NCBI GenBank assembly: GCA_965199665.1
Contig: OZ241208.1
Location: forward strand, 2,356,001-2,420,000
DNA: 64,000 bases
DNA from: JAVVHH01 sp965199665
GTDB taxonomy: Bacteria; Pseudomonadota; Alphaproteobacteria; Acetobacterales; Acetobacteraceae
Direction: 5' to 3'
Each line of letters starts with the position of its first letter. The first letter of the stretch is position 1. The notes beneath the pieces were generated by a model that saw only the letters and a program-made list of their open reading frames with translations, was not told the DNA's origin and ran no database searches. The translations under genes and the position numbers were made by a program. Positions 33,364 through 43,017 of the stretch are shown here, piece by piece.

Positions 33364-34503
33364 GTGCTCCGCCTCACGCGCCTGACGCTCACCCAGTTCC
33401 GCAACTACCCCGCCCTCACCTGGCGGCCGGCGGCGAAGATCACGGTCGTCACCGGGCCCAACGGCTCCGGCAAGACCAATCTGCTGGAAGCGATCTCCCT
33501 CCTCGTCCCGGGCCGTGGCCTGCGCAATGCGCGCATCGGCGAGTTCGGCCGCGATGGCGCCGCCTGGGGCGTGGTCGGCCGGGTCGAGCGGGGCGGCATG
33601 GCGACGGAGATCGCCACCGGCACGCCGCCCGATGGCCCGCTCGACCGCCGGGTATTCCGCCTCGACGGCGCCCCCGTCCGCGCCCAAGCCGAGATCGCGT
33701 CCCACGCGGCGGTTCTCTGGCTCACCCCGCAGATGGAGCGGCTGTTCGGCGAAGCCGCCTCCGGCCGCCGGCGCTTCCTCGACCGGCTGGTCTGGGCGCT
33801 GGAGCCAGGCCACGCCCGCGAGGTCGCCGCCTATGACACCGCCAATGCCAGCCGCTCGCGCCTGCTCGCGGCCGGCGGCGCCGACCCGGCCTGGCTCGCC
33901 GCCCTCGAAGACAGCATGACCCGGCATGCCATCGCCGTCGCCGCCGCCCGCGCCGACCTCGTCGCGCGCCTCAACGCCACGATGGCCGCGGGCGTGACCG
34001 GGCGCTTCCCGCCCGCGCGCCTCGGCCTAGACGACCCCATCGCCGAACGGCTCGCCCACCAGCCGGCGCTCGCGGTCGAAGATTGGCTGCGCGACGCGCT
34101 GGCGGAGTCGCGCCCGGCCGATGCCAACGGCTCCGCCCGCTGGGGCGCCCACCGCGCCGACATGACGCTGGCCGACCGTGAATCCGGTGTCGCCGCCGCG
34201 CTGGCCAGCACCGGGCAGCAAAAGGCGTTGCTGATCGGCGTACTACTCGGCCATGCCGCGCTGATCGAAGCGGCGCGTGGAGCGGCGCCCCTGTTGCTGC
34301 TCGACGAACCGGCGGTTCACCTCGATTCCGACCGTCGCGCCGCCCTGTGGGACGCGCTGGCCGGCGGCACCGCCCAGGCCATTCTGACCGGCACCGACGA
34401 CGACGCCTTCGCCGGGCTGGCCGGGACCCCCGAATACTGGCGGACCGGCGGCGGCGAACTGCGCTTAAACCGGCCCGCCACCGCCGCCGGACCTGTCCTT
34501 TAG
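33364..34503 (+). CDS. recF: DNA replication and repair protein RecF
   Basis: A 379-residue SMC-like ATPase starting at GTG 33364. It shows Walker A GPNGSGKTN at about residue 38, the LTPQMERLF segment, a modified ABC signature STGQQKALLIGVLLGHA and Walker B LLLLDEPAVHLD. It loads RecA at gapped DNA together with RecO/RecR. It is normally adjacent to dnaN but here follows the Uma2 gene by 21 bp, probably read from the same transcript. Confidence 0.95.
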   Translation: MLRLTRLTLTQFRNYPALTWRPAAKITVVTGPNGSGKTNLLEAISLLVPGRGLRNARIGEFGRDGAAWGVVGRVERGGMATEIATGTPPDGPLDRRVFRLDGAPVRAQAEIASHAAVLWLTPQMERLFGEAASGRRRFLDRLVWALEPGHAREVAAYDTANASRSRLLAAGGADPAWLAALEDSMTRHAIAVAAARADLVARLNATMAAGVTGRFPPARLGLDDPIAERLAHQPALAVEDWLRDALAESRPADANGSARWGAHRADMTLADRESGVAAALASTGQQKALLIGVLLGHAALIEAARGAAPLLLLDEPAVHLDSDRRAALWDALAGGTAQAILTGTDDDAFAGLAGTPEYWRTGGGELRLNRPATAAGPVL

Positions 34504-34514
34504 GTGCCGACGGG

Positions 34515-34524
34515 CCTATATAAC
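34515..34524 (+). promoter_or_regulatory. Candidate -10 region before gyrB
   Basis: CCTATATAAC at 34515-34524 is a conspicuously A/T-rich stretch in the 58-bp recF-gyrB gap. A convincing -35 element is not seen. Confidence 0.25.
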
Positions 34525-34561
34525 CCTCTGTTCACCCGTCATTTCGAGGTAGTCTGCCGGC

Positions 34562-36985
34562 ATGTCCGAGGCCGTTCCCTTGCCCGATTCTTACGACGCC
34601 GCTTCCATCTCCGTGCTCAAGGGGTTGGAAGCCGTGCGCAAACGCCCGGGCATGTATATCGGCGACACCGATGACGGCTCCGGCCTGCATCACATGGCGT
34701 TCGAGATCATCGACAACGCCGTGGACGAGGCGCAGGCCGGCTACGCCACCCATTGTTCGCTGACCCTCAACGGGGACGGCAGCGTCACGGTGCGCGACGA
34801 CGGCCGCGGCATCCCGACCGACATCCACATCGAAGAAGGCGTGTCCGCCGCCGAAGTCGTGCTGACCCGCCTGCACGCCGGCGGCAAGTTCAACCAAAAC
34901 AGCTACAAGGTGTCCGGCGGGTTGCACGGCGTGGGCGCCGCGGTCGTCAACGCGCTATCGGAATGGATGCTGGTCCGGATCTGGCGCAACGGCCAGGAGC
35001 ACGTCATCCGATTCGAGCACGGCGAGACCACGGAGCCGCTGCGCGTCGTCGGCCCGTCGACCGAGCACGGCGGCACCGAAGTCACCTTCAAGCCCAGCAC
35101 CGCCACCTTCACCAAGACCGAGTTCGATTTCAACACGCTCGAGCGGCGCCTGCGCGAGCTCGCCTTCCTCAACTCCGGCCTGCGCATCAAGCTGCGCGAC
35201 GAGCGGCACGCCCCCGCGGTCGAGAGCCTGCTGCACTATGATGGCGGCCTGGTCGCCTTCGCCGACTGGCTCGACCGCAGCAAGACCCCCCTGCTGTCCG
35301 AGCCCATCTCCGTCACCACGGAGGAAAGCCAGGTCGGCATCCGCGTCGAGTTCGCCGTCACCTGGAACGATAGCTTCCACGAGACCATGCTGTGTTTCAC
35401 CAACAACATCCCGCAGCGTGATGGTGGCACGCACCTGGCCGGCTTCCGCCAGGCCCTCACCCGCATCGTGTCGAAATATGCCGAGGGCATGGGCAAGAAG
35501 GAGAGCCTCGCGCTGGTTGGCGAGGACATGCGCGAGGGCATGACCGCCGTGCTGTCCGTCAAGGTGCCGGACCCGAAGTTCAGCAGCCAGACCAAGGACA
35601 AGCTGGTCAGCTCCGAAGTCCAGCCCGTGGTGCAGGCCGCGGTCGCCGACACGATCGGGCATTGGTTCGAGACGCATCCGAAAGAAGCCAAGATCATCAT
35701 CGGCAAGGTGATGGACGCCGCCTCCGCCCGCGAGGCCGCCCGCAAGGCGCGCGAACTGACCCGCCGCAAGGGCGTGCTGGACGTCAGCACCCTGCCGGGC
35801 AAACTCGCCGACTGCCAGGAACGCGACCCGGCCAAGTGCGAGATCTTCATCGTCGAGGGTGACAGCGCCGGCGGCTCGGCCAAGCAGGGCCGCAACCGGA
35901 AGTTTCAGGCCATCCTGCCGCTGAAGGGCAAGATCCTGAACGTGGAGCGCGCACGCTTCGACCGCATGCTGGGCTCGGCCGAAATCGGCACGCTCATCAC
36001 CGCGCTCGGCACCGGCATCGGCCGCGGCGAGCCGGAGCAGGGCGGCTTCGACATCCGCAAGCTGCGCTATCATAAGATCAACATCATGACGGACGCGGAC
36101 GTGGACGGGTCCCACATCCGCACCCTGCTGCTGACCTTCTTCTTCCGCCAGATGCCCGAGCTGATCGAGCGCGGTCACCTCTACATCGCCCAGCCGCCGC
36201 TCTACCGCGCCAAGCGCGGCAACGAGGAACGCTACCTCAAGGACGACGCCGCGCTCGACGACTACCTGCTCGACAAGGCGCTGAACGAGACCCGCCTCCG
36301 CTACGCCGACGGGCACGAGCACTCGGGCGAGGCCATGCGCGCCGAACTGAATTGGCTCCGCGAAGCCTCCACCCGCGTCGCCGGGCTGGCCGTCACCGTG
36401 CCGGCCTGGATCATCGAGCAAGCCGCCGTCGCCGGTGCCCTTCTTCACGATCCCGCAGCTGCCACCGGGCGCACGGGGGAACTGGTCAACCGCCTCAACG
36501 GCGCCTCCGCCGTCACCGAACGCACCTGGGTCGCCAGCGCCGACGAGCGGGGATTGCACTTCGCCCGCGTCGTCCGCGGCGTCGCCGAACGCTACACGCT
36601 CGACCCGGCGGCCCTGCGCAGCAGCGAGGCTCGCTGGCTCGCCGAACGCGCCGACGCCCTCCGCACCCGCTTCACCGGGCCCGCCACCGTGCTGTTCGAT
36701 CGTACCGAAGCCACCGTCGCCGGCCCCCACTCCGCCTTCGACCGCATCCTGTCGCAGGGCCGCAAGGGTCTCGCCATCCAGCGCTTCAAGGGCCTGGGCG
36801 AGATGAACCCCGACCAGCTGTGGAAGACCACGCTGGACCCCGACGTGCGCACCCTGCTTCAGGTCCGCATCGGCGACGTCGAGGATGCCGCCCAGATGTT
36901 CAGCACCCTGATGGGCGACGTCGTCGAACCCCGCCGCGACTTCATCGTCGGCAACGCCCTCAAGGTCGCCAACCTCGACGTGTGA
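34562..36985 (+). CDS. gyrB: DNA gyrase subunit B
   Basis: An 807-residue protein starting at ATG 34562. The GHKL ATPase domain has EAVRKRPGMYIGDTDDGSG, IDNAVDEAQAG, DDGRGIP and GGLHGVGAAVVNAL. The transducer is at about 230-400, and the TOPRIM domain carries IVEGDSAGGSAKQGRNRKFQAILPL and the metal-binding MTDADVDGSH. The C-terminus closes with QRFKGLGEMNPDQLW. With GyrA it introduces negative supercoils. It is the last gene of the dnaA-dnaN-recF-gyrB series and converges on the DUF2339 gene. Confidence 0.98.
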   Translation: MSEAVPLPDSYDAASISVLKGLEAVRKRPGMYIGDTDDGSGLHHMAFEIIDNAVDEAQAGYATHCSLTLNGDGSVTVRDDGRGIPTDIHIEEGVSAAEVVLTRLHAGGKFNQNSYKVSGGLHGVGAAVVNALSEWMLVRIWRNGQEHVIRFEHGETTEPLRVVGPSTEHGGTEVTFKPSTATFTKTEFDFNTLERRLRELAFLNSGLRIKLRDERHAPAVESLLHYDGGLVAFADWLDRSKTPLLSEPISVTTEESQVGIRVEFAVTWNDSFHETMLCFTNNIPQRDGGTHLAGFRQALTRIVSKYAEGMGKKESLALVGEDMREGMTAVLSVKVPDPKFSSQTKDKLVSSEVQPVVQAAVADTIGHWFETHPKEAKIIIGKVMDAASAREAARKARELTRRKGVLDVSTLPGKLADCQERDPAKCEIFIVEGDSAGGSAKQGRNRKFQAILPLKGKILNVERARFDRMLGSAEIGTLITALGTGIGRGEPEQGGFDIRKLRYHKINIMTDADVDGSHIRTLLLTFFFRQMPELIERGHLYIAQPPLYRAKRGNEERYLKDDAALDDYLLDKALNETRLRYADGHEHSGEAMRAELNWLREASTRVAGLAVTVPAWIIEQAAVAGALLHDPAAATGRTGELVNRLNGASAVTERTWVASADERGLHFARVVRGVAERYTLDPAALRSSEARWLAERADALRTRFTGPATVLFDRTEATVAGPHSAFDRILSQGRKGLAIQRFKGLGEMNPDQLWKTTLDPDVRTLLQVRIGDVEDAAQMFSTLMGDVVEPRRDFIVGNALKVANLDV

Positions 36986-36995
36986 GGGCGTGCCG

Positions 36996-37014
36996 CCCGG
37001 GTGATCAGCCCGGG
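36996..37014. terminator. Hairpin between convergent gyrB and DUF2339 genes
   Basis: CCCGGG (36996-37001) pairs with CCCGGG (37009-37014) around a 7-base loop, overlapping the DUF2339 stop. There is no U-tract, so termination strength is doubtful. Confidence 0.3.
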
Positions 37015-39590
37015 ATCGCGCGGCCGAGCCGGCCATAGAGCCGGCCGAGCCCGATCAGCGTCAAGCCGAGCCCGAGGAACGACAACACCCGCCACAGACC
37101 GGTCAGCCCGGCCATGTCGACGAGGAAGACCTTCAGGACGACGACTGCCATCACCGCCGTGGCCGCCAGTCGCAACGGTCGGACGGCGCCCAGCAGACCG
37201 GCCACCATCAAACCCACCGCCAGCGCCATCCAGGCGCCCGACCACGCCCATAGCTCCCAGGGCAGGACGGACACTTCGTCCAACCCCATGGGCCCGGGAT
37301 GGGCAATGTGCCGGATTTCCAAGGTGACCCAGGTGAAGCCGGCGAACAGGCCGTAAGTGGCCAGGGCGGTGGTAAGGCGCGGCCGCCCTGGTAGCGCGCG
37401 CGACGCCCAGATCGCCGCGGCGGCCGGCACGGCGTAGGCCGTCAGCAACGAATCGAACAAGGGCGGTCCGTCGACCGCATCGCCCGACCACAGCGGGTTG
37501 TCGAGGATCAGAGCGATTCCGCCCGCGAGCGCCACGCCCCCCTGCGCGGTCCAGCTCCAGCGTAGCGGCGCCCGGCCATGCCGCCGGTCCAGCCAGATCG
37601 ATACGCACGCCAACGCCGCCAGCGCGGAGATCTGCATCCCCGCTTCGGCGAAGCCGGGTGCGCCTTCCCCGGGCACGCCGCCGGTGAACCATTGCCGGAT
37701 CTCGAGCACGACCAGCGCGGTCACGAACGCGGCGCAGCCGACCTCCAGGACCGAGACCAGCCGGTCGTCCGCGCGCCGGCGCGCAACCCCGGCGCTGAAC
37801 CAGAACGCGGCCGCCGCGATCGCGTAGGCCAACGCGCGGCCGTTCAGCACGGGCGGCGCGCCGACGACGTACGTCAGCACCTCCCCGTTCAACAATAGCC
37901 GCACCAGCGCGACGGCTGCGACCGCCAGCGCGACCCGGCGCAGCGGCGGCAGATCGATCCGGGCCTCGATCGCCACCAGCGCCGGCACGACCAGCACCAG
38001 CGCGATCGTGAGCCATTGCGCCGTGAACAGCATGCCGAAGCCCAGCGCCAGGCTGGCCGCGGCGCCCGCCGCGAGAACGCCCGCCGCGGGCAAGCCGCGC
38101 CCGTAGCGGACGGCCTGCCGCGTCGCCCCGATCAACGCGGCGGCGACGGCCAGCGCGGCCGCGGCCCACAAGGCATCGGCTTGGAACTGACGCACGCGCG
38201 CGTAGCCGAGGGCCAAGGCGAGAACCGGCACGGCCGCCACGAAGGACGCCCAGGCCGCGCCTCGCCGCAACCGGAATACGCCCGCGAGCCCCGCCAGGGC
38301 ATACAGCGCGCTCATCCCGGCCAGCACGGACAGGAACGGCCGCAGCACGTCCGGCGTCCAATCGCCGGGCAGCACGGCGACCGCCCCGCCCTCGCCATTG
38401 CCGATCACCTCGCCCGGCGCGGTCCAGATCGGCAGACCCCATACCGCCATGATCGCCAGGAACAGCCCCACCGCGACCCATGGCACGCCGACGAGCCGTT
38501 CTTCCCGCGCTGCGGCCGCGAGCGTGATCGGGGCCAGCAGCAACACGCCGGTCCGCGTGGCCGTGTCCGGATCGATCAAGGCGAGCAAGCAGCCGGCCAT
38601 GCCGAGCGCCAGGATCGGGACGAAGGCCAACCGCCGTCCGGCCGGGCGGTCCAGCGCGGCGCCGGGCAGCAGAGCGAGGTTCAACGCGGCGGCAGCCGGC
38701 ACGAAGAAGGCGGCGGCCCAGTCGACATCGAGCGGCGCGAACAGTGCCGCCACCAGAACCCAGGCGGCCCCGGCGACCGTGGTCGCCCGGCCCAACCAGA
38801 TCCATGCCGCGTAGCGCACCGTCGCCAAGGCTGCGGCGGTGACGAACAGGAGGTAGCCGAACAGGCCGGGCCAGGACGGCGCATCCACCTGGACCAGCGC
38901 CGGGGTGATGAACGCCCCGACGATCCCGACCGCCGCGACCAAGGCGCCCAAGCGCAGCGCGGCGGCGAGCCCGACCAGCGACGCCGCCGCCATCAGGATG
39001 AAGCCGGCCATCGGCGACACCAGGCCGTAGAGCACGCTCGCGGCGTACGCCGCCCCGAACAGCATGGCGACGCCGCCCGCCGCCAGCGCGGCCGGCACCT
39101 GGTCGGCGAAGCGCAAGGTGGTGACCGGGCGCCGGGCCGCACGGAAGCCGAGCGCGAGCAACGCCGCGCCCAATCCCGCCAGGCCGGCGCATCGCACGAT
39201 CGGCCCGAGCCATCCCTCTTCCGCCGCGTAGCGCAGCAGGAACACCCCGGCCAGCAACAGCGTCGCCGCCCCGAGCCACACGCCCCAGCGCGCCGTGACC
39301 AAAGCTTCGAGATCCGCCCGTCGCCGGGGCGGCGCGGCGGGAGCCGCAGCGGGGGGATCGACGGCGGCCGCCTCGGGCTGCGGCTCCCGCTCGGGCTCCG
39401 CGGCGGGCGCCGGCATTGTCCACGGCGACGGCGCCTCCGTCGGAGCCGCGGGAGCGGCCAGTGCCCCGGAGGCCGGCAACTGCGACAGCCTCGCCCGCAG
39501 TTCGGCAAGGTCGCGCAGCGCCCGGCCGGCGCGAAAGAACCCGACGATGCCCAGCACCCAGCCGCCGCCGCCGCCCAGCACGATGACCAC
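37005..39590 (-). CDS. DUF2339 polytopic membrane protein
   Basis: An 861-residue protein with more than 20 hydrophobic spans. After one N-terminal span and a Pro/Ala-rich charged linker (about 45-90) it has the DUF2339 hallmark RWGVWLGAATLLLAGVFLLRYAAEEGWLGP, then repeated short helices to the end. The function of the family is unknown. The start is uncertain: GTG 39590 cuts into the first span, while CTG 39617 would give a more family-like LFDDLIWWLVV beginning and has a GGAG 8 bases upstream. It lies between gyrB and the phospholipid operon, transcribed toward gyrB. Confidence 0.88.
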   Translation of the reverse strand: MVIVLGGGGGWVLGIVGFFRAGRALRDLAELRARLSQLPASGALAAPAAPTEAPSPWTMPAPAAEPEREPQPEAAAVDPPAAAPAAPPRRRADLEALVTARWGVWLGAATLLLAGVFLLRYAAEEGWLGPIVRCAGLAGLGAALLALGFRAARRPVTTLRFADQVPAALAAGGVAMLFGAAYAASVLYGLVSPMAGFILMAAASLVGLAAALRLGALVAAVGIVGAFITPALVQVDAPSWPGLFGYLLFVTAAALATVRYAAWIWLGRATTVAGAAWVLVAALFAPLDVDWAAAFFVPAAAALNLALLPGAALDRPAGRRLAFVPILALGMAGCLLALIDPDTATRTGVLLLAPITLAAAAREERLVGVPWVAVGLFLAIMAVWGLPIWTAPGEVIGNGEGGAVAVLPGDWTPDVLRPFLSVLAGMSALYALAGLAGVFRLRRGAAWASFVAAVPVLALALGYARVRQFQADALWAAAALAVAAALIGATRQAVRYGRGLPAAGVLAAGAAASLALGFGMLFTAQWLTIALVLVVPALVAIEARIDLPPLRRVALAVAAVALVRLLLNGEVLTYVVGAPPVLNGRALAYAIAAAAFWFSAGVARRRADDRLVSVLEVGCAAFVTALVVLEIRQWFTGGVPGEGAPGFAEAGMQISALAALACVSIWLDRRHGRAPLRWSWTAQGGVALAGGIALILDNPLWSGDAVDGPPLFDSLLTAYAVPAAAAIWASRALPGRPRLTTALATYGLFAGFTWVTLEIRHIAHPGPMGLDEVSVLPWELWAWSGAWMALAVGLMVAGLLGAVRPLRLAATAVMAVVVLKVFLVDMAGLTGLWRVLSFLGLGLTLIGLGRLYGRLGRAIPG

Positions 39591-39709
39591 CAGCCACCAG
39601 ATCAGGTCATCGAACAGCCGCCGGCTCCGTTACTGCGCCCCGACTAACTGCACCAGACGCCACCCGCCCTGTCCAGCGCCAGCCAGTCGACCATCCGCAC
39701 CTCTGTGGA

Positions 39710-40438
39710 TCACCGCACAGCGTCCCCGGCAGCCAGGGCCCGCACCGCGCCCTCGGCGGCGGCGGCCACCGCGGCGCGACCCTCTCGATCGTCGGACGCC
39801 GTGGGGAAACGTTGCGGCCGCCCGATGCGCAGGGTGAGCCGGCCCGGCCGCGGCAGGCGTCGGGTCGGCGGCCAACAGCGATGGGCGCCATCGAGATGGC
39901 AGGGCACCACCGGCACCTCGGACCCGGCCACCAGCGCGCCCAGCCCCGGCCGGAACCGGCCCATCTCGCCCGTTCGCGTCCGGGTGCCTTCAGGGAACAG
40001 CACGAAGATCAGCCCGTCCTCGGCCAGGCGGAGCCGGAGCAAGGCAAGGTCCTCCGGTGAGGTGCGCTTGCGCCAGATCGGCATGGCGTTGAGCGCGGTG
40101 GCCGCAAAGGCAGCGCCGGCCAGGGAGCCGAAGAACACCTCCCCCGCCGCCAACGCGACCGCACGACGCGCCAGCGGACCCGGCAGCGCCGCCGCCAGGC
40201 AGAGCGCGTCGAGATGGCTCCCGTGATTGCAGACCATCACGAACGGCGCCTCCGCCGGCAGGTTCTCCCGGCCGATGACGGTGAACCGATGCAACACCGC
40301 CAAGTAGCCCCGCACGGCCCCCCGCCACAGCGCCCCCGCCAGCAGCCCCGGCCACCCCGACTCGCGCCGGTGCGAGCGCAGCCGGGCGGCCGGCGAGAGA
40401 TGGAGGTCGCGCGCCGGGCGGAGCTGCCAATCGGTCAT
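39710..40438 (-). CDS. 1-acyl-glycerol-3-phosphate acyltransferase (PlsC-type)
   Basis: A 242-residue lysophospholipid acyltransferase. It has the catalytic H-x4-D motif in CNHGSHLD, the second block around AMPIWRKR, the FPEGTRTRTG glycerophosphate-binding motif and a following VPVVPCHLDGAH block. It transfers an acyl chain to lysophosphatidate-type acceptors at the membrane. The start ATG 40438 overlaps the stop of the CdsA-like gene (ATGA). Coupling with CdsA-like and CDP-alcohol transferase genes indicates a dedicated phospholipid route. Confidence 0.93.
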   Translation of the reverse strand: MTDWQLRPARDLHLSPAARLRSHRRESGWPGLLAGALWRGAVRGYLAVLHRFTVIGRENLPAEAPFVMVCNHGSHLDALCLAAALPGPLARRAVALAAGEVFFGSLAGAAFAATALNAMPIWRKRTSPEDLALLRLRLAEDGLIFVLFPEGTRTRTGEMGRFRPGLGALVAGSEVPVVPCHLDGAHRCWPPTRRLPRPGRLTLRIGRPQRFPTASDDREGRAAVAAAAEGAVRALAAGDAVR

Positions 40439-41418
40439 CCCGTGATCAGCCGCGTGGGCTGGTCGAGCCCGAAGCCGACGTAGTAGCCGATCAGGTGGAA
40501 CGTCGCCGGCGCCACCAGCAGCAGGCTGTTGTAGCGGTCCAGGATGCCGCCATGACCGGGGATCACGACCCCCATGTCCTTGATGCCGAGATCGCGCTTG
40601 ATGGACGACAGCATCAGGTCGCCCGCCTGCGCCGCGATGCTGACCAGGGCGCCGAGCAGGAGCAGCAGCGGTAGCCGGTCCATCGGCGTCCCCCGCAACG
40701 CGCCGGACATGAGCCAGGCGACCAGCGGCGCGATCAGCAGCAGCGCCCCCAGCGCGCCGGACCGCGTCTTGCCCGGGCTGGTGCGCGGCAACAGCTTGGG
40801 CCCGCCGACCAGCTTGCCGACCGTGAAGGCCAGCACGTCGTTGAGTGCGACCGTGAGCAGCAGGGTGAGCACGATCGGCCGGTAGTTCGGGTCGTTGGCC
40901 ATGTAGCCGAGATGGGCGAGGCCGGTGCCGAACAGCATGAAGCCGAACACGGCCAAGCCGGTGCGCTGGATGTAGCCGGCCGGCTGGTCGGCCAGGATGG
41001 AGACGGCCGCGATCACCCCGATGGTGAGGGAGGGCAGCGCGACGAAGAAGCCGTACCAGTGGTCGAGCGCGGCGAAGTTCTCCGCCAACAAGCCCACCAG
41101 CGCCGCGCCATGCACGATGGGCTGGCGGAACAAGCCGGTGGCCCTGCTGTACTCGCGCAGGCACAGCGCGCCCAATACGGTTACCGCCGCGATCGTCCAG
41201 ACGCGGCCCGCCAGCACGGGCAGGATCATCAGCGGCAACAGCACCACCCACGAGCCGAGCCGCAGCCACAACTCCCGGCGCAGCGCCGGCGACCCGGCGC
41301 CGAACAGGGTCAGCCCGCCGATGATGGCGAGGCCGAGCAGTACGACTAGCCCGACCGCCCCCACCAGCAGGCCCGTGACGGGGTTGGCGAACATCTCCGC
41401 GAACGTCGCGACCGTCAT
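40435..41418 (-). CDS. Phosphatidate cytidylyltransferase (CdsA-like)
   Basis: A 327-residue protein with about eight membrane spans and the CdsA signature near the C-terminus: SSIKRDLGIKDMGVVIPGHGGILDRYNSLLLVAP, containing the conserved metal-binding acidic residues. An earlier NDVLAFTVGKLVGG..SPGKTRSG block is also typical. It converts phosphatidate and CTP to CDP-diacylglycerol. It is a divergent homologue embedded in a PlsC/CDP-alcohol transferase operon, so the housekeeping cdsA is probably elsewhere. ATGA overlaps couple it on both sides. Confidence 0.93.
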   Translation of the reverse strand: MTVATFAEMFANPVTGLLVGAVGLVVLLGLAIIGGLTLFGAGSPALRRELWLRLGSWVVLLPLMILPVLAGRVWTIAAVTVLGALCLREYSRATGLFRQPIVHGAALVGLLAENFAALDHWYGFFVALPSLTIGVIAAVSILADQPAGYIQRTGLAVFGFMLFGTGLAHLGYMANDPNYRPIVLTLLLTVALNDVLAFTVGKLVGGPKLLPRTSPGKTRSGALGALLLIAPLVAWLMSGALRGTPMDRLPLLLLLGALVSIAAQAGDLMLSSIKRDLGIKDMGVVIPGHGGILDRYNSLLLVAPATFHLIGYYVGFGLDQPTRLITG

Positions 41419-42035
41419 GCGCGCAGGACCCGGCCGAGCCGGACCAGCCGCCGCACCGCCGTCACGCCCGCCAGCCCGACCAGGACCCACAACGCCACCG
41501 GGGGCGCCGGCGTTGCCCAGTCGGCCGGCACAACCGCGCACCAGAGCGCGGCGGCGGTGACGATCGCCATCCGATGCTGCTTTGCGCCGGGACCACAGAA
41601 ATCGCTGCCCGCCCCCAGCGACCGGCCGACCGCGCGGACATAGGCGGTCGCCATCGCGGCGAGTGCCGCGACGAGGCCGAGCGCCGGGTCGCCGGCGGCG
41701 ACGCCCAACCCGGCCAGCACCGCCGTGTCGGAAACGCGGTCGGGCACTTCGTTGAATACCTCGCCGAGGCGCGACGCCTTGCCGCCGCCAATGGCGACCA
41801 TGCCGTCCAGCATGTTGGCGAGCAGGCGCAGCTGCACCAGAACGGCGGCCACTACCCAGAGCAGCCGCTGCCCCGGCGCCGCGGTGAGGACGACCCCGGC
41901 CGCCACCGCCGCCACCACGCCGGCGACGGAGATCGCGTTGGCCGATGCGCCGCGGCGCACCAGCCAGTCTGCCGCGCGTGCCGCCGGCCGGGAGTTACGG
42001 GCGGCGATCGGCCGGCGGTCGGCGCCGTCGCTCAC
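41415..42035 (-). CDS. CDP-alcohol phosphatidyltransferase family protein, variant motif
   Basis: A 206-residue membrane protein with about six spans, start GTG 42035 in a GTGA overlap. The catalytic region reads NMLDGMVA, then GGGKASRLGEVFNEVPDRVSD, keeping the acidic residues of the CDP-alcohol signature (DG...G...D...D) but with an insertion and no DGxxAR arginine directly after DG. This variant belongs to a known subgroup that travels with CdsA/PlsC homologues. It should transfer a phosphatidyl group from CDP-diacylglycerol to an unidentified alcohol. Confidence 0.85.
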   Translation of the reverse strand: MSDGADRRPIAARNSRPAARAADWLVRRGASANAISVAGVVAAVAAGVVLTAAPGQRLLWVVAAVLVQLRLLANMLDGMVAIGGGKASRLGEVFNEVPDRVSDTAVLAGLGVAAGDPALGLVAALAAMATAYVRAVGRSLGAGSDFCGPGAKQHRMAIVTAAALWCAVVPADWATPAPPVALWVLVGLAGVTAVRRLVRLGRVLRA

Positions 42036-43009
42036 GATCGCACCCTGTCGGCTGCGATTGACGGGGGTTCCGCCGGCGCGAGCGGCGGCTCGGCGCACGA
42101 CGCCATGGTCGCCTCGATATCGTCGGTCGTCAGCGTGCCGAGCTCCGCGATGAACACCAGCCGCACGGCCGCCGCACCGGCGGGGCGGGGCGGGGCGGGC
42201 GACAAGGTGGCGCGGCCGCCGGCTAGTTGGAGCAGCAGGGGCCGGCCCGGTGCGTCGACGGTTTCGAACACGCCCTTGGCGCGGGCCAGCTTGGGCGCCA
42301 GCCGGCCGATCGCGGCCTGGAGGCGCGGCAGCGACAAGGGGCGGTCGCCGGTCCAGCTCAGCGTCTCGAACCGGTCCGCCACCGGCCGGCGCGGGCCGAT
42401 GGCGCGGGGCGAGCGGACCTGGTCGGGGTCGGCCGGAAACAGCAGCGCGGCGGGCAGCGCGCCGTGATCGGCCACCACGATCGTCGCCCGCGGGTTGATC
42501 TCCCGGATCGCCGTCCGCACGCCGGCCACCACGGCCGGCGTGGCCCCGTCCGTCTTGGTCAGCGCCAGGAGGTCGGCGGCGACCACCTGGGACCGGAACA
42601 ACGCGTCATCCAGCATCGCCGGCGACGACGCGTCCACCAGGCACAGCACCGTCTCCAGCGGCGCTTCCCGCCAGATCACGGGGTCCATCAGGTTACGGAC
42701 GATGTCGGCCGGGTCGGCGATGCCGCTGGTCTCGATGACGATCGTCTCCGGCCGCGGGTCTTGGCGCAGCAAAGTGGCCAACGTGCGCAGCAGATCGCCT
42801 TCCAGCGTGCAGCAGATGCAGCCATTGGCGAGGCTGACCACTCCGTCGGCGGCGCCGGCGATCAGCTCGGCGTCGATGTTGATCGCCCCGAAATCGTTGA
42901 CCACTGCCGCGATCCGCCGCCCGTCCGCCATCGCGAGCAGTTGGTTGATCGCCGTGGTCTTGCCCGCGCCGAGGAACCCCGTCACCAGAAGGACGGGGAC
43001 GGGCGGCAC
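42032..43009 (-). CDS. CobW/COG0523-family GTPase, putative metallochaperone
   Basis: A 325-residue P-loop GTPase with start GTG 43009. It has Walker A GFLGAGKTT (residues 11-19), the metal-binding CxCC motif (NGCICC), ETSGIADP and LTKTD (guanine specificity), followed by a CobW C-terminal domain (VRLVFIAELG). Members deliver zinc or other metals to client proteins. The gene lies directly downstream of a predicted zinc amidohydrolase (9 bases between them), a likely client, and overlaps the CDP-alcohol transferase gene by 4 bp. Confidence 0.9.
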   Translation of the reverse strand: MPPVPVLLVTGFLGAGKTTAINQLLAMADGRRIAAVVNDFGAINIDAELIAGAADGVVSLANGCICCTLEGDLLRTLATLLRQDPRPETIVIETSGIADPADIVRNLMDPVIWREAPLETVLCLVDASSPAMLDDALFRSQVVAADLLALTKTDGATPAVVAGVRTAIREINPRATIVVADHGALPAALLFPADPDQVRSPRAIGPRRPVADRFETLSWTGDRPLSLPRLQAAIGRLAPKLARAKGVFETVDAPGRPLLLQLAGGRATLSPAPPRPAGAAAVRLVFIAELGTLTTDDIEATMASCAEPPLAPAEPPSIAADRVRS

Positions 43010-43017
43010 CCCCGTCC

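Noticed and set aside
34955..37036. A 693-codon open frame antisense to gyrB
   Set aside because: High GC keeps antisense frames open; the translation has no recognisable motifs and gyrB on the other strand is certain.
38016..39647. A 543-codon plus-strand open frame over the DUF2339 gene
   Set aside because: Arg/Gln-rich shadow translation of a membrane-protein gene on the other strand.
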